DNA of 64,000 nt, taken from positions 31,709-95,708 of the forward strand of contig CAZZMD010000011.1 of the NCBI GenBank assembly GCA_964655355.1. The letters run 5' to 3'. Origin of the DNA: CALGDE01 sp964655355 (GTDB lineage: Bacteria; Cyanobacteriota; Cyanobacteriia; CACIAM-69d). The notes below the pieces were generated by a model. That model was not told where the DNA came from. It was given only the letters and a program-made list of their open reading frames with translations, and searched no databases. Shown here piece by piece: positions 44,280 through 53,103 of this stretch (within the stretch, counting starts at the first letter, position 1; every line of letters starts with the position of its first letter). The position numbers and the translations under genes are program-made.

Positions 44280-45749
44280 CTAAAATTGGAAGTATAAGAA
44301 GGCTGAAAACTGGTTGGATATTGTTAGGAGTAATGCGAGCGGAAATCCGATGCAGGCAACCCCAAATCGAATGCCTGTCGCGAAGGGGGAATGGGACTGA
44401 TCAAGGTAGGGGCCTAGGGTGAAGTGATGGGGTAAGAAAAAGATGGAAGCGCCAAAAGTTAGGGCGAGCTTGGCTTGGTTATTCCAGGCATTTTGTAAGT
44501 CTTGGGGCCAGGGTAAGCCTATATTGATTCCGCCATTAATTCCGTTATTGATTCCGCCAAGGGCTTGGTAATAGGTCACCGCATCTACCCAGGTTTCTGA
44601 GCGAAACAGAACCCATCCCGCAATCACAATTAATAGGGTTATTGTCCGACGTAGGATTATTTTGATGCCATTGTCTGGGACCTTTGCTAATCCTAGCCAT
44701 CGCTCAACCATGACCCAAAACCCGTGGTAAATTCCCCAGATTATAAAGGTCCAATTCGCTCCATGCCAGAGACCGGTGAACAGAAAAGCGATCGCTAAAT
44801 TCCGATAGCCTTTGGCTGATCCCTGGCGCGATCCACCAAGGGGAATATACAAATAATCGCGGATCCACTGGGATAGGGTGAGGTGCCACCGTCGCCAGAA
44901 GTCACTGATGCTGGTGGCGGAGTAGGGGCGGCGGAAGTTTTCGGGCAGGTCAAAGCCAAAGAGGCGTCCTAGACCGATCGCCATATCGCTGTAGCCGGAG
45001 AAGTCGAAATAGAGCTGGATGGTATAGGCGATGAGTCCTAGCCAGGCGGCGGAGGGGGAGAGGGCAACGCCGGGCTCAAAGGCGGCATTGGCGACCTGGG
45101 CGATCGAGTCGGCGATGATTACTTTTTTGACTAAGCCATAGGCGAATCGCATCATGCCTTGGGACACCCGAAACCAACTGTGCGATCGCCGTTCCAGTTG
45201 GAGCGCAATATCGCGATATCGGACGATGGGACCGGCGATGAGCTGGGGAAACAGGGCGACATAAAGGGCAAATTGGTCCCAACGTTTCTGGGCGGGGGCG
45301 GCACCCTTGCCCACGTCAATGACGTAGCTCAACGCTTGAAACGTGAAAAATGAGATGCCGATGGGGAGTGTTATGTCGTCCCAGTCGGCGAGGAGTTGGG
45401 GGGCGATCGCCCCCGTTTGTTCGACTATGAAATTGGCGTATTTGTAATAGCCCAGGAGTCCCAAGTTGAAGACCCAGGCAGAGACTAGGGCAATTTTTTT
45501 AAGGGAGTGTTGCCGCGGAGACAGGGGTTGGCCATCCCCAGAACGATAGCGATCGACCCATTGCCCCAGGAGCCAGTTCACCGTAATGGAGATCAACAAC
45601 ATGCCGGTAAAGCGGCCGCCTCCCCAGAGGTAAAAGAAGAGGCTGGCCGCCAGCAGGATCAGGTTTTTTGCGCCTTTGGGGCTGGCGAAGTACAGGATCA
45701 GCGCCAGGGGGAGAAAGACGAAGAGGAAAGCGGTCGAGGAGAAAACCAT
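44280..45749 (-). CDS. MBOAT family O-acyltransferase (AlgI-like)
   Basis: Membrane-bound O-acyltransferase of 489 residues, about 11 helices. Family markers: VFSSTAFLFVFLPLALILYF at the N-terminus, PIGISFFTFQALSYVIDV, NFRRPYSATSISDFWRRWHLTLSQWIRDYLYIPLGG (in consecutive blocks) and the catalytic His in GLWHGANWTFIIWG. It transfers acyl groups across the membrane to a periplasmic partner, here most likely the AlgX-like protein next in the operon. The GTG/ATG alternatives upstream (45800) add 17 unconserved residues, so ATG 45749 is chosen. GC content is higher than in the two following genes. Confidence 0.93.
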   Translation of the reverse strand: MVFSSTAFLFVFLPLALILYFASPKGAKNLILLAASLFFYLWGGGRFTGMLLISITVNWLLGQWVDRYRSGDGQPLSPRQHSLKKIALVSAWVFNLGLLGYYKYANFIVEQTGAIAPQLLADWDDITLPIGISFFTFQALSYVIDVGKGAAPAQKRWDQFALYVALFPQLIAGPIVRYRDIALQLERRSHSWFRVSQGMMRFAYGLVKKVIIADSIAQVANAAFEPGVALSPSAAWLGLIAYTIQLYFDFSGYSDMAIGLGRLFGFDLPENFRRPYSATSISDFWRRWHLTLSQWIRDYLYIPLGGSRQGSAKGYRNLAIAFLFTGLWHGANWTFIIWGIYHGFWVMVERWLGLAKVPDNGIKIILRRTITLLIVIAGWVLFRSETWVDAVTYYQALGGINNGINGGINIGLPWPQDLQNAWNNQAKLALTFGASIFFLPHHFTLGPYLDQSHSPFATGIRFGVACIGFPLALLLTISNQFSAFLYFQF

Positions 45750-45877
45750 CGGGCGATCGCCTCCGATTCTGGGGCAGATGACCTGGGGGACAGGCGGCAA
45801 GTGTCAGGCAATGCCGCTATCAAGCAACGCTCCGAAGATATTACAGGCTTTGGGGCGCAACTCGGTCGCCCCACGGG

Positions 45878-45901
45878 TTAACGAATGCATTAACGAATGC
45901 A
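45878..45901. repeat. 12-bp x 2 perfect tandem repeat downstream of ubiD
   Basis: TTAACGAATGCA at 45878-45889 is repeated at 45890-45901, ending at the base next to the ubiD stop codon (45902-45904 on the minus strand). Confidence 0.9.
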
Positions 45902-47410
45902 CTAATGCATTTCATATCCAAATTTGCTCGGGTCCACCCCCTCAAAGGTCATGTCGCTGAGGCCATATTCCGCCCAGCGTTGGCTGACCTTTGCGGCGAT
46001 CGCCGGGTCGGATTCCAATGGCTCTCCCCATTCGTGGTCCGTCTCGGGATAGGTTTTCGTGGTGGCATCAATGCCCATCCGTCCCCCTAACCCCACCTTG
46101 CTGCTGGCGAAGTCCAGGGTATCAAAGGGGGTTTCCGGCAGGATAAATACGTCACGGGTGGGGTCCACCTTGGAGGAAACCGCCCAAACCACCTGGCGAG
46201 GGTCACGGATATTAATGCTGTCATCCACCACAATCACGAATTTTGTGTAGGTGAATTGGGGCAGGGCACTCCAAAAGGCTAGGGCAGCGCGGCGAGCTTG
46301 GCCCGGATAGGCTTTTTTGATGGAGATAATCGCTGCTTTGTAACTCAGGGCTTCCATGGGCAGGAAGAAATCGGTGATTTCCGACACCTGGTTCCGCAGG
46401 ATCGGCGTATACACCCGGTTTAGGACGATCGCCATCATGGCGTCTTCCTTGGGGGGGCGACCGCTGAAGGTGGTGGTATAGATGGGGTCTTTGCGGTGGG
46501 TCATGCAATGGAAATGCACCACTGGGGAGTCTTCAACGCCGCCGTAATAGCCCATGTGATCGCCAAAGGGACCGTCGGGCAACACTTCTCCGGGGGTGAT
46601 GGTCCCCTCCAGGACAATTTCGGAATGGGCGGGCACGTCCAGGTCTACGGTTTTACATTTCGCCAAGTGGACGCCGGCTTTGCCATAGAGTCCCGCAAAT
46701 AGCCATTCCGACAGGTCAACGGGAATGGGGGTTGCCGCCGCCATCAAAATGAGTGGATCCACCCCTAGGGCGATCGCCACCTCCAATTTTTTGCCCCGTT
46801 CCGCCGCCTTGCGCAGATGCCGTGCCCCCCCTCGGACCGAGAGCCAGTGGACGGTCATCGTATTTTTAGATTGGAGCTGAAGCCGATAGACCCCCACATT
46901 AGGAATTCCGGTCTCGCAGTCCTTAGTAATCACCAACCCCAACGTGATTATGCGCCCCGCATCCCCCGGATAGGGACGAATCATAGGAATTTCCGACAGG
47001 TCAAATTCGCCATCCTTCAGCACGACCTGATGGCAGGGGGGAAATAAATCTAAATCCGGCTTTGCCCGCACCACATCAAACAGGATTTTGCCGAAATCGA
47101 CCGCCTGGGCAATATTTTTAGGGGGCTTGGGTTGTTGTAGTTTTGCCAGCTTGCTGCCCAGGGCTTCCAATTCTTCAGGGCTTTCCATATTCATCGCCCA
47201 ACAGGCCCGCTCTTGGGTGCCCATCAGATTCACCGCCACCGGTGTTGAACAGCCCTTAACTCGCTCGAATAGGAGAGCCGGCCCCCCACACTGCAACATC
47301 CGGCTCGCAATTTCTGCAATTTCCAGATCCGGATCCACCTCAGCCGTGATGCGGCGAAGTTGACCGCGGGTTTCAAGCTGTTTTAAAAATCCCCGTAAAT
47401 CCCTTGGCAT
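45902..47410 (-). CDS. UbiD family decarboxylase
   Basis: 502-residue prenylated-FMN decarboxylase family. The N-terminus MPRDLRGFLKQLETRGQLRRI and EIASRMLQCGGPALLFERVKG are typical; the prFMN/metal region includes TPIPVDLSEWLFAGLYG, PDGPFGDHMGYYGG and TTTFSGRPPKED. In cyanobacteria this protein is associated with decarboxylation in plastoquinone synthesis (4-hydroxybenzoate-type substrate), which I infer rather than see. No ubiX partner in the window. Monocistronic by context. Full length. Confidence 0.92.
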   Translation of the reverse strand: MPRDLRGFLKQLETRGQLRRITAEVDPDLEIAEIASRMLQCGGPALLFERVKGCSTPVAVNLMGTQERACWAMNMESPEELEALGSKLAKLQQPKPPKNIAQAVDFGKILFDVVRAKPDLDLFPPCHQVVLKDGEFDLSEIPMIRPYPGDAGRIITLGLVITKDCETGIPNVGVYRLQLQSKNTMTVHWLSVRGGARHLRKAAERGKKLEVAIALGVDPLILMAAATPIPVDLSEWLFAGLYGKAGVHLAKCKTVDLDVPAHSEIVLEGTITPGEVLPDGPFGDHMGYYGGVEDSPVVHFHCMTHRKDPIYTTTFSGRPPKEDAMMAIVLNRVYTPILRNQVSEITDFFLPMEALSYKAAIISIKKAYPGQARRAALAFWSALPQFTYTKFVIVVDDSINIRDPRQVVWAVSSKVDPTRDVFILPETPFDTLDFASSKVGLGGRMGIDATTKTYPETDHEWGEPLESDPAIAAKVSQRWAEYGLSDMTFEGVDPSKFGYEMH

Positions 47411-47615
47411 AGTCTGGCACTGTCCTGAACGCTATCCTGGCCGCAGAACAAGTGTAACGCTATGTAACGTGCGTTATTTCCCGTGATCTCCCAGGATTTG
47501 AACTGCGGCTAGGGCCGGCGCAAGGGGGCGATCGCCGATAACATCCTCAGAAACACCACCAGAAGCCCCCCAGAAGCGAAATCATCAGGTCACGTTGGGC
47601 ACATGTGAGCCAGAG

Positions 47616-47657
47616 TAGCGATTGATAGCGATTGACTCAGAGGTGGCTCAGAGGTGG
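47616..47657. repeat. two consecutive tandem duplications (10 bp x 2, 11 bp x 2)
   Basis: TAGCGATTGA (47616-47625, 47626-47635) is followed directly by CTCAGAGGTGG (47636-47646, 47647-47657). Both pairs are perfect, and the second ends at the base next to the ComFB gene's stop codon. Confidence 0.92.
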
Positions 47658-48242
47658 CTATTCAGATGCAGCTAAGCGAGCCTCTCCCCCAGGATTGGCT
47701 TCCCCATTCCCGCCCCCTTCAAATTCGGGGGCAGAGGACTGAAGGAGGGCGCTGACCTGGGACAACACATCGCCGCCAGACTTGCTGATAGGCACCCGCT
47801 CGGGGCCAAATTCTGGGGTGGCTTGGCTTTGGCTAATCGCCTCGTTAACCTGCTTGGCAATCAGGGACTGTAGCTCTTCCTTGGCGCGCGATCGCTGATA
47901 ATTGGCCCCTTCTTCCGTGGTGGCATAGAGGGGGGGCAATCGATTCAGGGCGTAGGCGGCAATATCGCCCACATCTAAGGCGCGCTCGCTAGTGGTTTCG
48001 ATTTCGGCGACCCGAGTAATCGCCTCCGTCAGCACCAGCTCCTCCATCACGTTGATAAATTGCTTGCGGGGCAGAACGACCACTTCCCCAGTAAGTAGCG
48101 CCCCCATCAAACGGTCCAGCGCCATATACTCCTCAATGGACAGCTCAGAGGCTGTATCACAGATGCGCCCCACCTCTGCCTCCATGGCCGGAGTCAGATA
48201 GCCGTCTCTCAAAGCTTGCTCAACAATTTTTTCGATGCTCAT
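47658..48242 (-). CDS. ComFB-domain cyclic-dinucleotide receptor candidate
   Basis: 194-residue protein. The ComFB core (about residues 55-130) shows KQFINVMEELVLTEA, DVGDIAAYALNRLPPLYATTEEG and ANYQRSRAKEELQ, the strongly conserved cyanobacterial pattern. Members of this family in cyanobacteria bind cyclic di-GMP/di-AMP and influence cell size, competence or motility, so a link with the hmp system in this window is conceivable but only inferred. The C-terminal 50 residues are low complexity (Gly/Glu/Ala). No membrane segment. Confidence 0.87.
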   Translation of the reverse strand: MSIEKIVEQALRDGYLTPAMEAEVGRICDTASELSIEEYMALDRLMGALLTGEVVVLPRKQFINVMEELVLTEAITRVAEIETTSERALDVGDIAAYALNRLPPLYATTEEGANYQRSRAKEELQSLIAKQVNEAISQSQATPEFGPERVPISKSGGDVLSQVSALLQSSAPEFEGGGNGEANPGGEARLAASE

Positions 48243-48377
48243 AGGTCAACTGATTTGGTTAAATCCCGCTTGTCCTGCCGTCGGGGCATGGGGGTGTCCG
48301 GAGCTGAGGACAGGTCCAGGATAAAGGAATGAACGGGGGCGATCGCCACTATCCTAGCTTGCCTCTGCGGCCATAAG

Positions 48378-48413
48378 AATGCCCAGCCTGATCGATCCGA
48401 TCAACTGGGCATT
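48378..48413 (-). terminator. nested hairpin downstream of the EF-G gene
   Basis: Outer stem AATGCCCAG (48378-48386) with CTGGGCATT (48405-48413); inner stem TGATCG with CGATCA around ATC. It lies about 70 bp after the EF-G stop on the minus strand, so it probably ends that transcript. Only a short T-rich stretch follows. Confidence 0.6.
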
Positions 48414-48483
48414 TATGTAGTCAGGAAAAAGTTAGGAAAAATTACAGGGGACATAAGAGCCCCCTTACGTTCTTCTACTTCTC

Positions 48484-50571
48484 CTAGGAAGCTTGGCGCT
48501 CTTTTGCTTCCTTGATCACTTCCTCTGCCACGTTGGCGGGGCAGGGGGCGTAGTGGTCAAACAGCATGGAGAACTGACCGCGACCGGAGGTCATGGTCCG
48601 CAGGTCGCCGATGTAGCCGAACATTTCGCTCAGGGGTACATCTGCTTTGATGCGGGCACCGGTGGGGGTGGAGTTCTGGGACTTGATCATGCCGCGACGG
48701 CGGTTCAAGTCACCAATCACGTCACCCACATAATCATCGGGGGTGAACACATCCACCGCCATAATCGGCTCCAGAAGCTGGGGCTTGGCCTTGGGATAGG
48801 ACTGACGGTAGCCTGCCTTTGCTGCAATTTCAAAGGCGATCGCCGACGAGTCAACCGCGTGGAACGCGCCATCCATCAGGGTGATCTTCATATCCTCGCA
48901 GGGATAGCCCGCCAGGAGACCTTTCTCCAAGCTTGCTTGGAAACCCTTCTCCACTGCCGGCCAAAATTCCCGAGGCACGTTACCCCCGGTCACCTTGGAC
49001 TCAAAGACAAAACCAGTACCGGCTTCGCCGGGCTCCATGACGTAGTCAATCTTGCCGTATTGACCCGAACCACCGGACTGCTTCTTGTGGGTGTAGCTGT
49101 CTTCCAGGCGCTTGGTGATGGACTCACGGTAGGCCACTTGAGGCTTACCGACTTCCACTTCCACACCGTGGGTCCGCTTCAGGATGTCCACCTTAATATC
49201 CAGGTGCAACTCACCCATTCCCTTCAGAATGGTTTCGCCGCTTTCCTGATCGGTTTCAACCCGGAAAGACGGATCTTCCTGGACCATCTTGCCCAGGGCG
49301 ACGCCCATCTTCTCGCTGCCGCCTTTCTGGACGGGCTTCACGGCGATGGAGATCACCGGGTCGGGGAAGACCATCGGCTCCAGGGTTGCCGGCTGCTTGG
49401 GATCGCACAGGGTGTGACCGGTTTGGACGTTCTTCATCCCCACCAGGGCAACAATGTCGCCCGCCTGGGCGGAATCCACTTCCTCCCGGGAATCCGCGTG
49501 CATTTCCACAATCCGACCAATCCGCTCGGTCTTGCCGGTGGCGGTGTTCAGGATGGTGTCGCCCTTGTTCAGGGTGCCGGAGTACAGACGGGTAAAGGTC
49601 AGTGCGCCGTACTTGTCGTCCATAATTTTGAACGCCAAGGCCCGTAGGGGCAGTTCGGGATCGACCTTGGCAAAGTTGCCGGTTTCGTTCCCTTCCAGGT
49701 CCACTTCGGGTTGGGGAGGCACTTCCTCAGGGTTGGGGAGATAATCCACAACCGCATCCAACACCAACTGCACCCCTTTGTTCTTAAAGGAGGAACCGCA
49801 GTAGGTGGGGAAGAAGTCGAGGTTACGGGTGCCCTTACGGATGCAGCGCTTCAGGTCCTCGATACTGGGCTCTTCGCCGTTCTCCAGGTACGCCTCCATA
49901 AGGTCGTCGTCCTGCTCTAGAACCGTTTCAATCAGCTCTTCTCGGTAGGCCGCAACGTCGTCAGCCATATCGGCGGGAACGTCGCTGATCTCATAGGCTT
50001 GGGGATCCCCGGAGTCATCCCAGGTCCATGCCTTTTGGGTCAGCAGGTCTACAACGCCCACAAAATCGTTCTCAATCCCGATGGGCAGAACCATTACCAG
50101 GGGGGTCGCCCCGAGGACTTCCTTAACTTGCTTCACTACGTTATAGAAGTCGGCACCGGTGCGGTCCAGCTTGTTGACGTAGATGATGCGGGACACTTTG
50201 GAATCGTTGGCATAGCGCCAGTTGGTTTCGGACTGGGGCTCTACGCCGCCGGAACCGCAGAACACACCGACGCCACCATCCAGCACCTTCAGGGAGCGGT
50301 ACACCTCAATGGTGAAGTCCACGTGACCGGGGGTGTCAATGATGTTGAGCTGGTGCTCTTTCCAGAAGCAAGAGGTTGCAGCGGACTGAATGGTGATCCC
50401 ACGCTCCTGCTCTTGCTCCATGAAGTCCGTGGTGGCGGCGCCTTCGTGGACCTCACCGATCTTATGGATCTTTCCGGTGAGTTTCAGGATCCGCTCGGTA
50501 GTGGTGGTTTTACCCGCGTCGACGTGGGCAAAGATACCGATGTTGCGGTAGCGTGTGATGTCTTTACTCAT
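48484..50571 (-). CDS. fusA: elongation factor G paralogue (Sll1098-like)
   Basis: 695-residue translational GTPase promoting ribosomal translocation. G motifs: AHVDAGKT (15-22), DTPGHVDFT, NKLDRTGADF. Domains II-V are present, including VTGGNVPREFWPAVEKGF and DLRTMTSGRGQFSM. The start MSKDITRYRNIGIFAHVDAGK and CGSGGVEPQSETNWRYAND recall the secondary cyanobacterial EF-G (Synechocystis Sll1098) rather than the rpsL-rpsG-linked EF-G, and here the gene stands alone. Whether it is the main or the accessory EF-G cannot be settled from this window. A nested hairpin follows. Confidence 0.93.
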   Translation of the reverse strand: MSKDITRYRNIGIFAHVDAGKTTTTERILKLTGKIHKIGEVHEGAATTDFMEQEQERGITIQSAATSCFWKEHQLNIIDTPGHVDFTIEVYRSLKVLDGGVGVFCGSGGVEPQSETNWRYANDSKVSRIIYVNKLDRTGADFYNVVKQVKEVLGATPLVMVLPIGIENDFVGVVDLLTQKAWTWDDSGDPQAYEISDVPADMADDVAAYREELIETVLEQDDDLMEAYLENGEEPSIEDLKRCIRKGTRNLDFFPTYCGSSFKNKGVQLVLDAVVDYLPNPEEVPPQPEVDLEGNETGNFAKVDPELPLRALAFKIMDDKYGALTFTRLYSGTLNKGDTILNTATGKTERIGRIVEMHADSREEVDSAQAGDIVALVGMKNVQTGHTLCDPKQPATLEPMVFPDPVISIAVKPVQKGGSEKMGVALGKMVQEDPSFRVETDQESGETILKGMGELHLDIKVDILKRTHGVEVEVGKPQVAYRESITKRLEDSYTHKKQSGGSGQYGKIDYVMEPGEAGTGFVFESKVTGGNVPREFWPAVEKGFQASLEKGLLAGYPCEDMKITLMDGAFHAVDSSAIAFEIAAKAGYRQSYPKAKPQLLEPIMAVDVFTPDDYVGDVIGDLNRRRGMIKSQNSTPTGARIKADVPLSEMFGYIGDLRTMTSGRGQFSMLFDHYAPCPANVAEEVIKEAKERQAS

Positions 50572-50898
50572 AACTGCTCTCTACTGTTGGTGCTGCTATC
50601 CGTTTGGGGACCAACCTTGGGGCTGGTCAGGGGATAGGGGGTGTGGCTTGTATTGCTGCTGTGGCAAAGGTTTGGCCAATAGGGATGATATTTAACCTGG
50701 GAGGTTAGTATCCCTGACGACAGCACGAATTTTTAAATAGTAGAGTATTTTGTTGCGATCGTGTAAAGAGTTATCCACCCCGGGGTAGACCGGTTATCCC
50801 TCGGGAGGTTGGGAGATGGGATCACAGGTCAAAGGGCGGGAGCTGGGAGGCTGGGGCGATCGCCCAGCAAGTCCGACGATTTTTCCTGGGGCCGCGGG
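50572..50898. other. EF-G gene leader and spacer
   Basis: 327 bp between the EF-G start and the end of the DUF3122 gene. It includes an AT-rich block (50725-50760) that should hold the EF-G promoter on the minus strand, and a GC-rich remainder. No gene was found and I cannot place promoter boxes with confidence. Confidence 0.45.
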
Positions 50899-51483
50899 TT
50901 AGGACAGGGTGTTGGGGAGGGTGGCTTGGGTGCGCAGTTTTAGCCACTCTTTGACGGCGAAGGGGGGCAGGGTAATGTCTATGTCGCCGGCGGCCAGGGA
51001 TAGGGTGAGGGTCATGGGGCGGCTGCGCTCAAGCGATCGCATCATTTCCGCCGCGTCGTATTCACCAATGTTGCCCACTTCGCTGGCGGTGCGATTGGTC
51101 AGATCGAATACGTCCGATAGTTCCCAGGTTTGAGCGCCTTGGGTTACCACTAAGGGTTTGGAGCGATCGACGACGGTGCCCGGAAAGCCGGCCAAGCGGA
51201 GATGAACGTTGGTGACTTGGTTATGGAGGACGTTGAAGAACATGACGACCTGCCAACTGCGATCGCGATTATCTCGCAGGGTCTGGAGCGATCGCACCAT
51301 GGATCCGGTTTGGGGGCCGTTTTCTAAGGGGTAGGTATGGATAGACGCCTGGGCGGCAACAGCGGGGAACCACAGGGCGACGGCGAGGACGACGGCGATC
51401 GCAATTTTGGATAGGGTGCGGAATAGGGCGCGGGATAGGGGGGCCATGGGCTTAGCTCGGTCGAATTTAGCTGGGTAGGACAT
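50899..51483 (-). CDS. DUF3122 domain-containing exported protein
   Basis: 194 residues with an N-terminal signal peptide (hydrophobic IAIAVVLAVALWFPAVA, then AQA cleavage-like end). The mature part begins SIHTYPLENGPQTGSMVRSLQTLRDNRDRSW, typical of DUF3122, and includes VHLRLAGFPGTVVD and NIGEYDAAEMMRSLER. Function is unknown; the family is cyanobacterial and periplasmic or thylakoid-lumenal. The start at 51483 has a ribosome-binding sequence GAGG and overlaps the ABC ATPase gene by 17 bp; ATG 51447 is the alternative. Both genes lie on one transcript. Confidence 0.85.
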   Translation of the reverse strand: MSYPAKFDRAKPMAPLSRALFRTLSKIAIAVVLAVALWFPAVAAQASIHTYPLENGPQTGSMVRSLQTLRDNRDRSWQVVMFFNVLHNQVTNVHLRLAGFPGTVVDRSKPLVVTQGAQTWELSDVFDLTNRTASEVGNIGEYDAAEMMRSLERSRPMTLTLSLAAGDIDITLPPFAVKEWLKLRTQATLPNTLS

Positions 51484-52492
51484 TGGCGCGCCTCAATTGA
51501 TCAACAAAAAATTTCTCGAGGGATTGGCGTTGGCGATTCATGCTGAGGAGTTCGCCCCCCATGGCCGTCACCGCGCTTAAAAAGCCGGGAAGTTCCTGGC
51601 TTAGGGTGCCGTGCCACCAACCATTCTGAAAATCGATTTCCCCCAGCCAAGGTCGGAGCTGCTCTAGGTCGCCCCCCCGCCCGCGCACGTCATAGCGATC
51701 GCCCAGGGTCAATAGTTCATCGAGGGTACCGCAGCACAGCAGCTCCCCCCGCGCCAAAATTGCAATGCGATCGCACACCCGCTCCACATCAGACAAAATA
51801 TGGCTATTGAAGAAGATCGTTTTCCCTTCTCGCTTCAGATCCAAAATAATCTCACGGATTTGATAGCGCCCGAGGGGATCTAAACCGGACATGGGTTCAT
51901 CCAAAAACACTAAATCCGGGTCGTTAATCAAGGCCTGGGCCATGCCTACCCGCTGCAACATCCCCTTGGAATATTGCTTCATTAGCTTTTTCTTCGCCGC
52001 TTCCCGCGAAAGCTGCACCCGATCCAGGACTTCGCCGATGCGGCGCTGGGCTGTTTTCCGAGGCAACTGAAAGATAGCCGCCGCATGTTCCAAATATTCC
52101 CAGCCCGTTAGGTAGTCGTAGAAATAGGCATTTTCCGGCAGATAGCCTAGCTTTTGCTTTGTGGCGCGATCGCCCAAGGGTTTCCCCAGCAGCGTCCCCG
52201 CCCCCGCCGTTGGCTTGGCGATGCCCAATAGCAATTTGAGGAGGGTGGTTTTACCGGCACCGTTGGGGCCCAATAGCCCGAACGTCTCCCCCTGGGGCAC
52301 CGATAGGGACACGCCCTGGACCGTTGTCACCCGTTGATTCAGCCAAAATCCGGTGCGGTAGCGCTTCGTAATCCCCGATACGGTCACCGCTGGCGCGGGG
52401 CTGTCCCCTGGCATGGGGTTAGGGTCTGGCCGACCTTGGGTTACGTCTTGCTGGGAAGAGGGTAGAGGATCTGGGGAAATTGAGGGGGGCAT
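51467..52492 (-). CDS. ABC transporter ATP-binding protein
   Basis: 341-residue ATPase of a CcmA/DrrA-type exporter. It has a 40-residue Pro/Ser-rich N-terminal extension, Walker A GPNGAGKT, the Q loop at GYLPENAYFYDYLTGWEYL, signature SKGMLQRVG, Walker B LVFLDEPMSGLDP and the H switch in FFNSHILSD. The C-terminal domain (about 250-341) is the accessory domain of this subfamily. No permease gene is adjacent; the downstream neighbour is the DUF3122 gene, which overlaps it. Substrate unknown. Confidence 0.92.
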   Translation of the reverse strand: MPPSISPDPLPSSQQDVTQGRPDPNPMPGDSPAPAVTVSGITKRYRTGFWLNQRVTTVQGVSLSVPQGETFGLLGPNGAGKTTLLKLLLGIAKPTAGAGTLLGKPLGDRATKQKLGYLPENAYFYDYLTGWEYLEHAAAIFQLPRKTAQRRIGEVLDRVQLSREAAKKKLMKQYSKGMLQRVGMAQALINDPDLVFLDEPMSGLDPLGRYQIREIILDLKREGKTIFFNSHILSDVERVCDRIAILARGELLCCGTLDELLTLGDRYDVRGRGGDLEQLRPWLGEIDFQNGWWHGTLSQELPGFLSAVTAMGGELLSMNRQRQSLEKFFVDQLRRANVLPS

Positions 52493-52508
52493 CGCACCGT
52501 TACTCCAA

Positions 52509-52547
52509 ACTCATTCGTCGAATTCATTCATCGAACTCATTCATCGG
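52509..52547. repeat. 13-bp x 3 tandem repeat upstream of the ABC ATPase gene
   Basis: ACTCATTCGTCGA (52509-52521), ATTCATTCATCGA (52522-52534) and ACTCATTCATCGG (52535-52547), with a partial fourth copy at 52551-52561. The array lies just upstream of the ATPase start codon (52492, minus strand). Confidence 0.87.
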
Positions 52548-52753
52548 TCGGACTCATTCATAGGTTGGGGCGGCGGGGCTCGAAATCAGTCGGAATCCGT
52601 CGCGATCGCCCCAACACACCGGTCAGCGGGTCCAAATTGTTAACAAACGTCGCTAGGTCTCCCATTTTGTCATCCCGGATCACCGCCATAGGACAGAATC
52701 AGTCAAAATGGAATGCATTCAAACCAATAAATTGGGATTTATAGCGTAGCGTA

Positions 52754-52948
52754 ATGAATCGATCCAAATGGGTGGCGATCGCCACAGGGGCTATTTCTCT
52801 CCTCCTCGGCGTGGTCTATCTCCTCATTGTTCAAGTTTTGGACTTTCGGGGTGAAATGATTCCCGCCCCGGTGGATCTGGGATGGCTTCCTGGGGCAAGT
52901 CCCGTTTCTTACCTACGGGCAATCACTGCTCTACCCTTCCCGTTCTAG
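52754..52948 (+). CDS. small single-helix membrane protein (64 aa)
   Basis: A short N-terminal basic stretch is followed by one hydrophobic helix (VAIATGAISLLLGVVYLLIVQVL, about residues 7-29, shown here as two overlapping parts: VAIATGAISLLLG and VVYLLIVQVL) and a conserved-looking FRGEMIPAPVD segment. The pattern recurs in cyanobacteria as an unannotated small membrane protein, from memory only. It lies 155 bp upstream of pcyA in the same direction. Coding potential is supported by the intact frame and the hydrophobic profile; function unknown. Confidence 0.62.
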   Translation: MNRSKWVAIATGAISLLLGVVYLLIVQVLDFRGEMIPAPVDLGWLPGASPVSYLRAITALPFPF

Positions 52949-53103
52949 TTTGCGCTCCCTGGATACCGTCCCTTTCTGACCTTTTCTGTCAAATTCCGTC
53001 AAAGCGATTCAGCCCCTTACCCTTAGCTCCCGACGTTTGCCCGCCTTGACGGTCAACCTCACAGAGCCCCCAGGCTGACCGCCCTTGGCGTTCCCTGAAA
53101 CCT

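Noticed and set aside
48493..49647. 384-residue plus-strand frame antisense to the EF-G gene
   Set aside because: No recognisable domain; follows from the codon usage of EF-G, whose every motif is intact on the minus strand.
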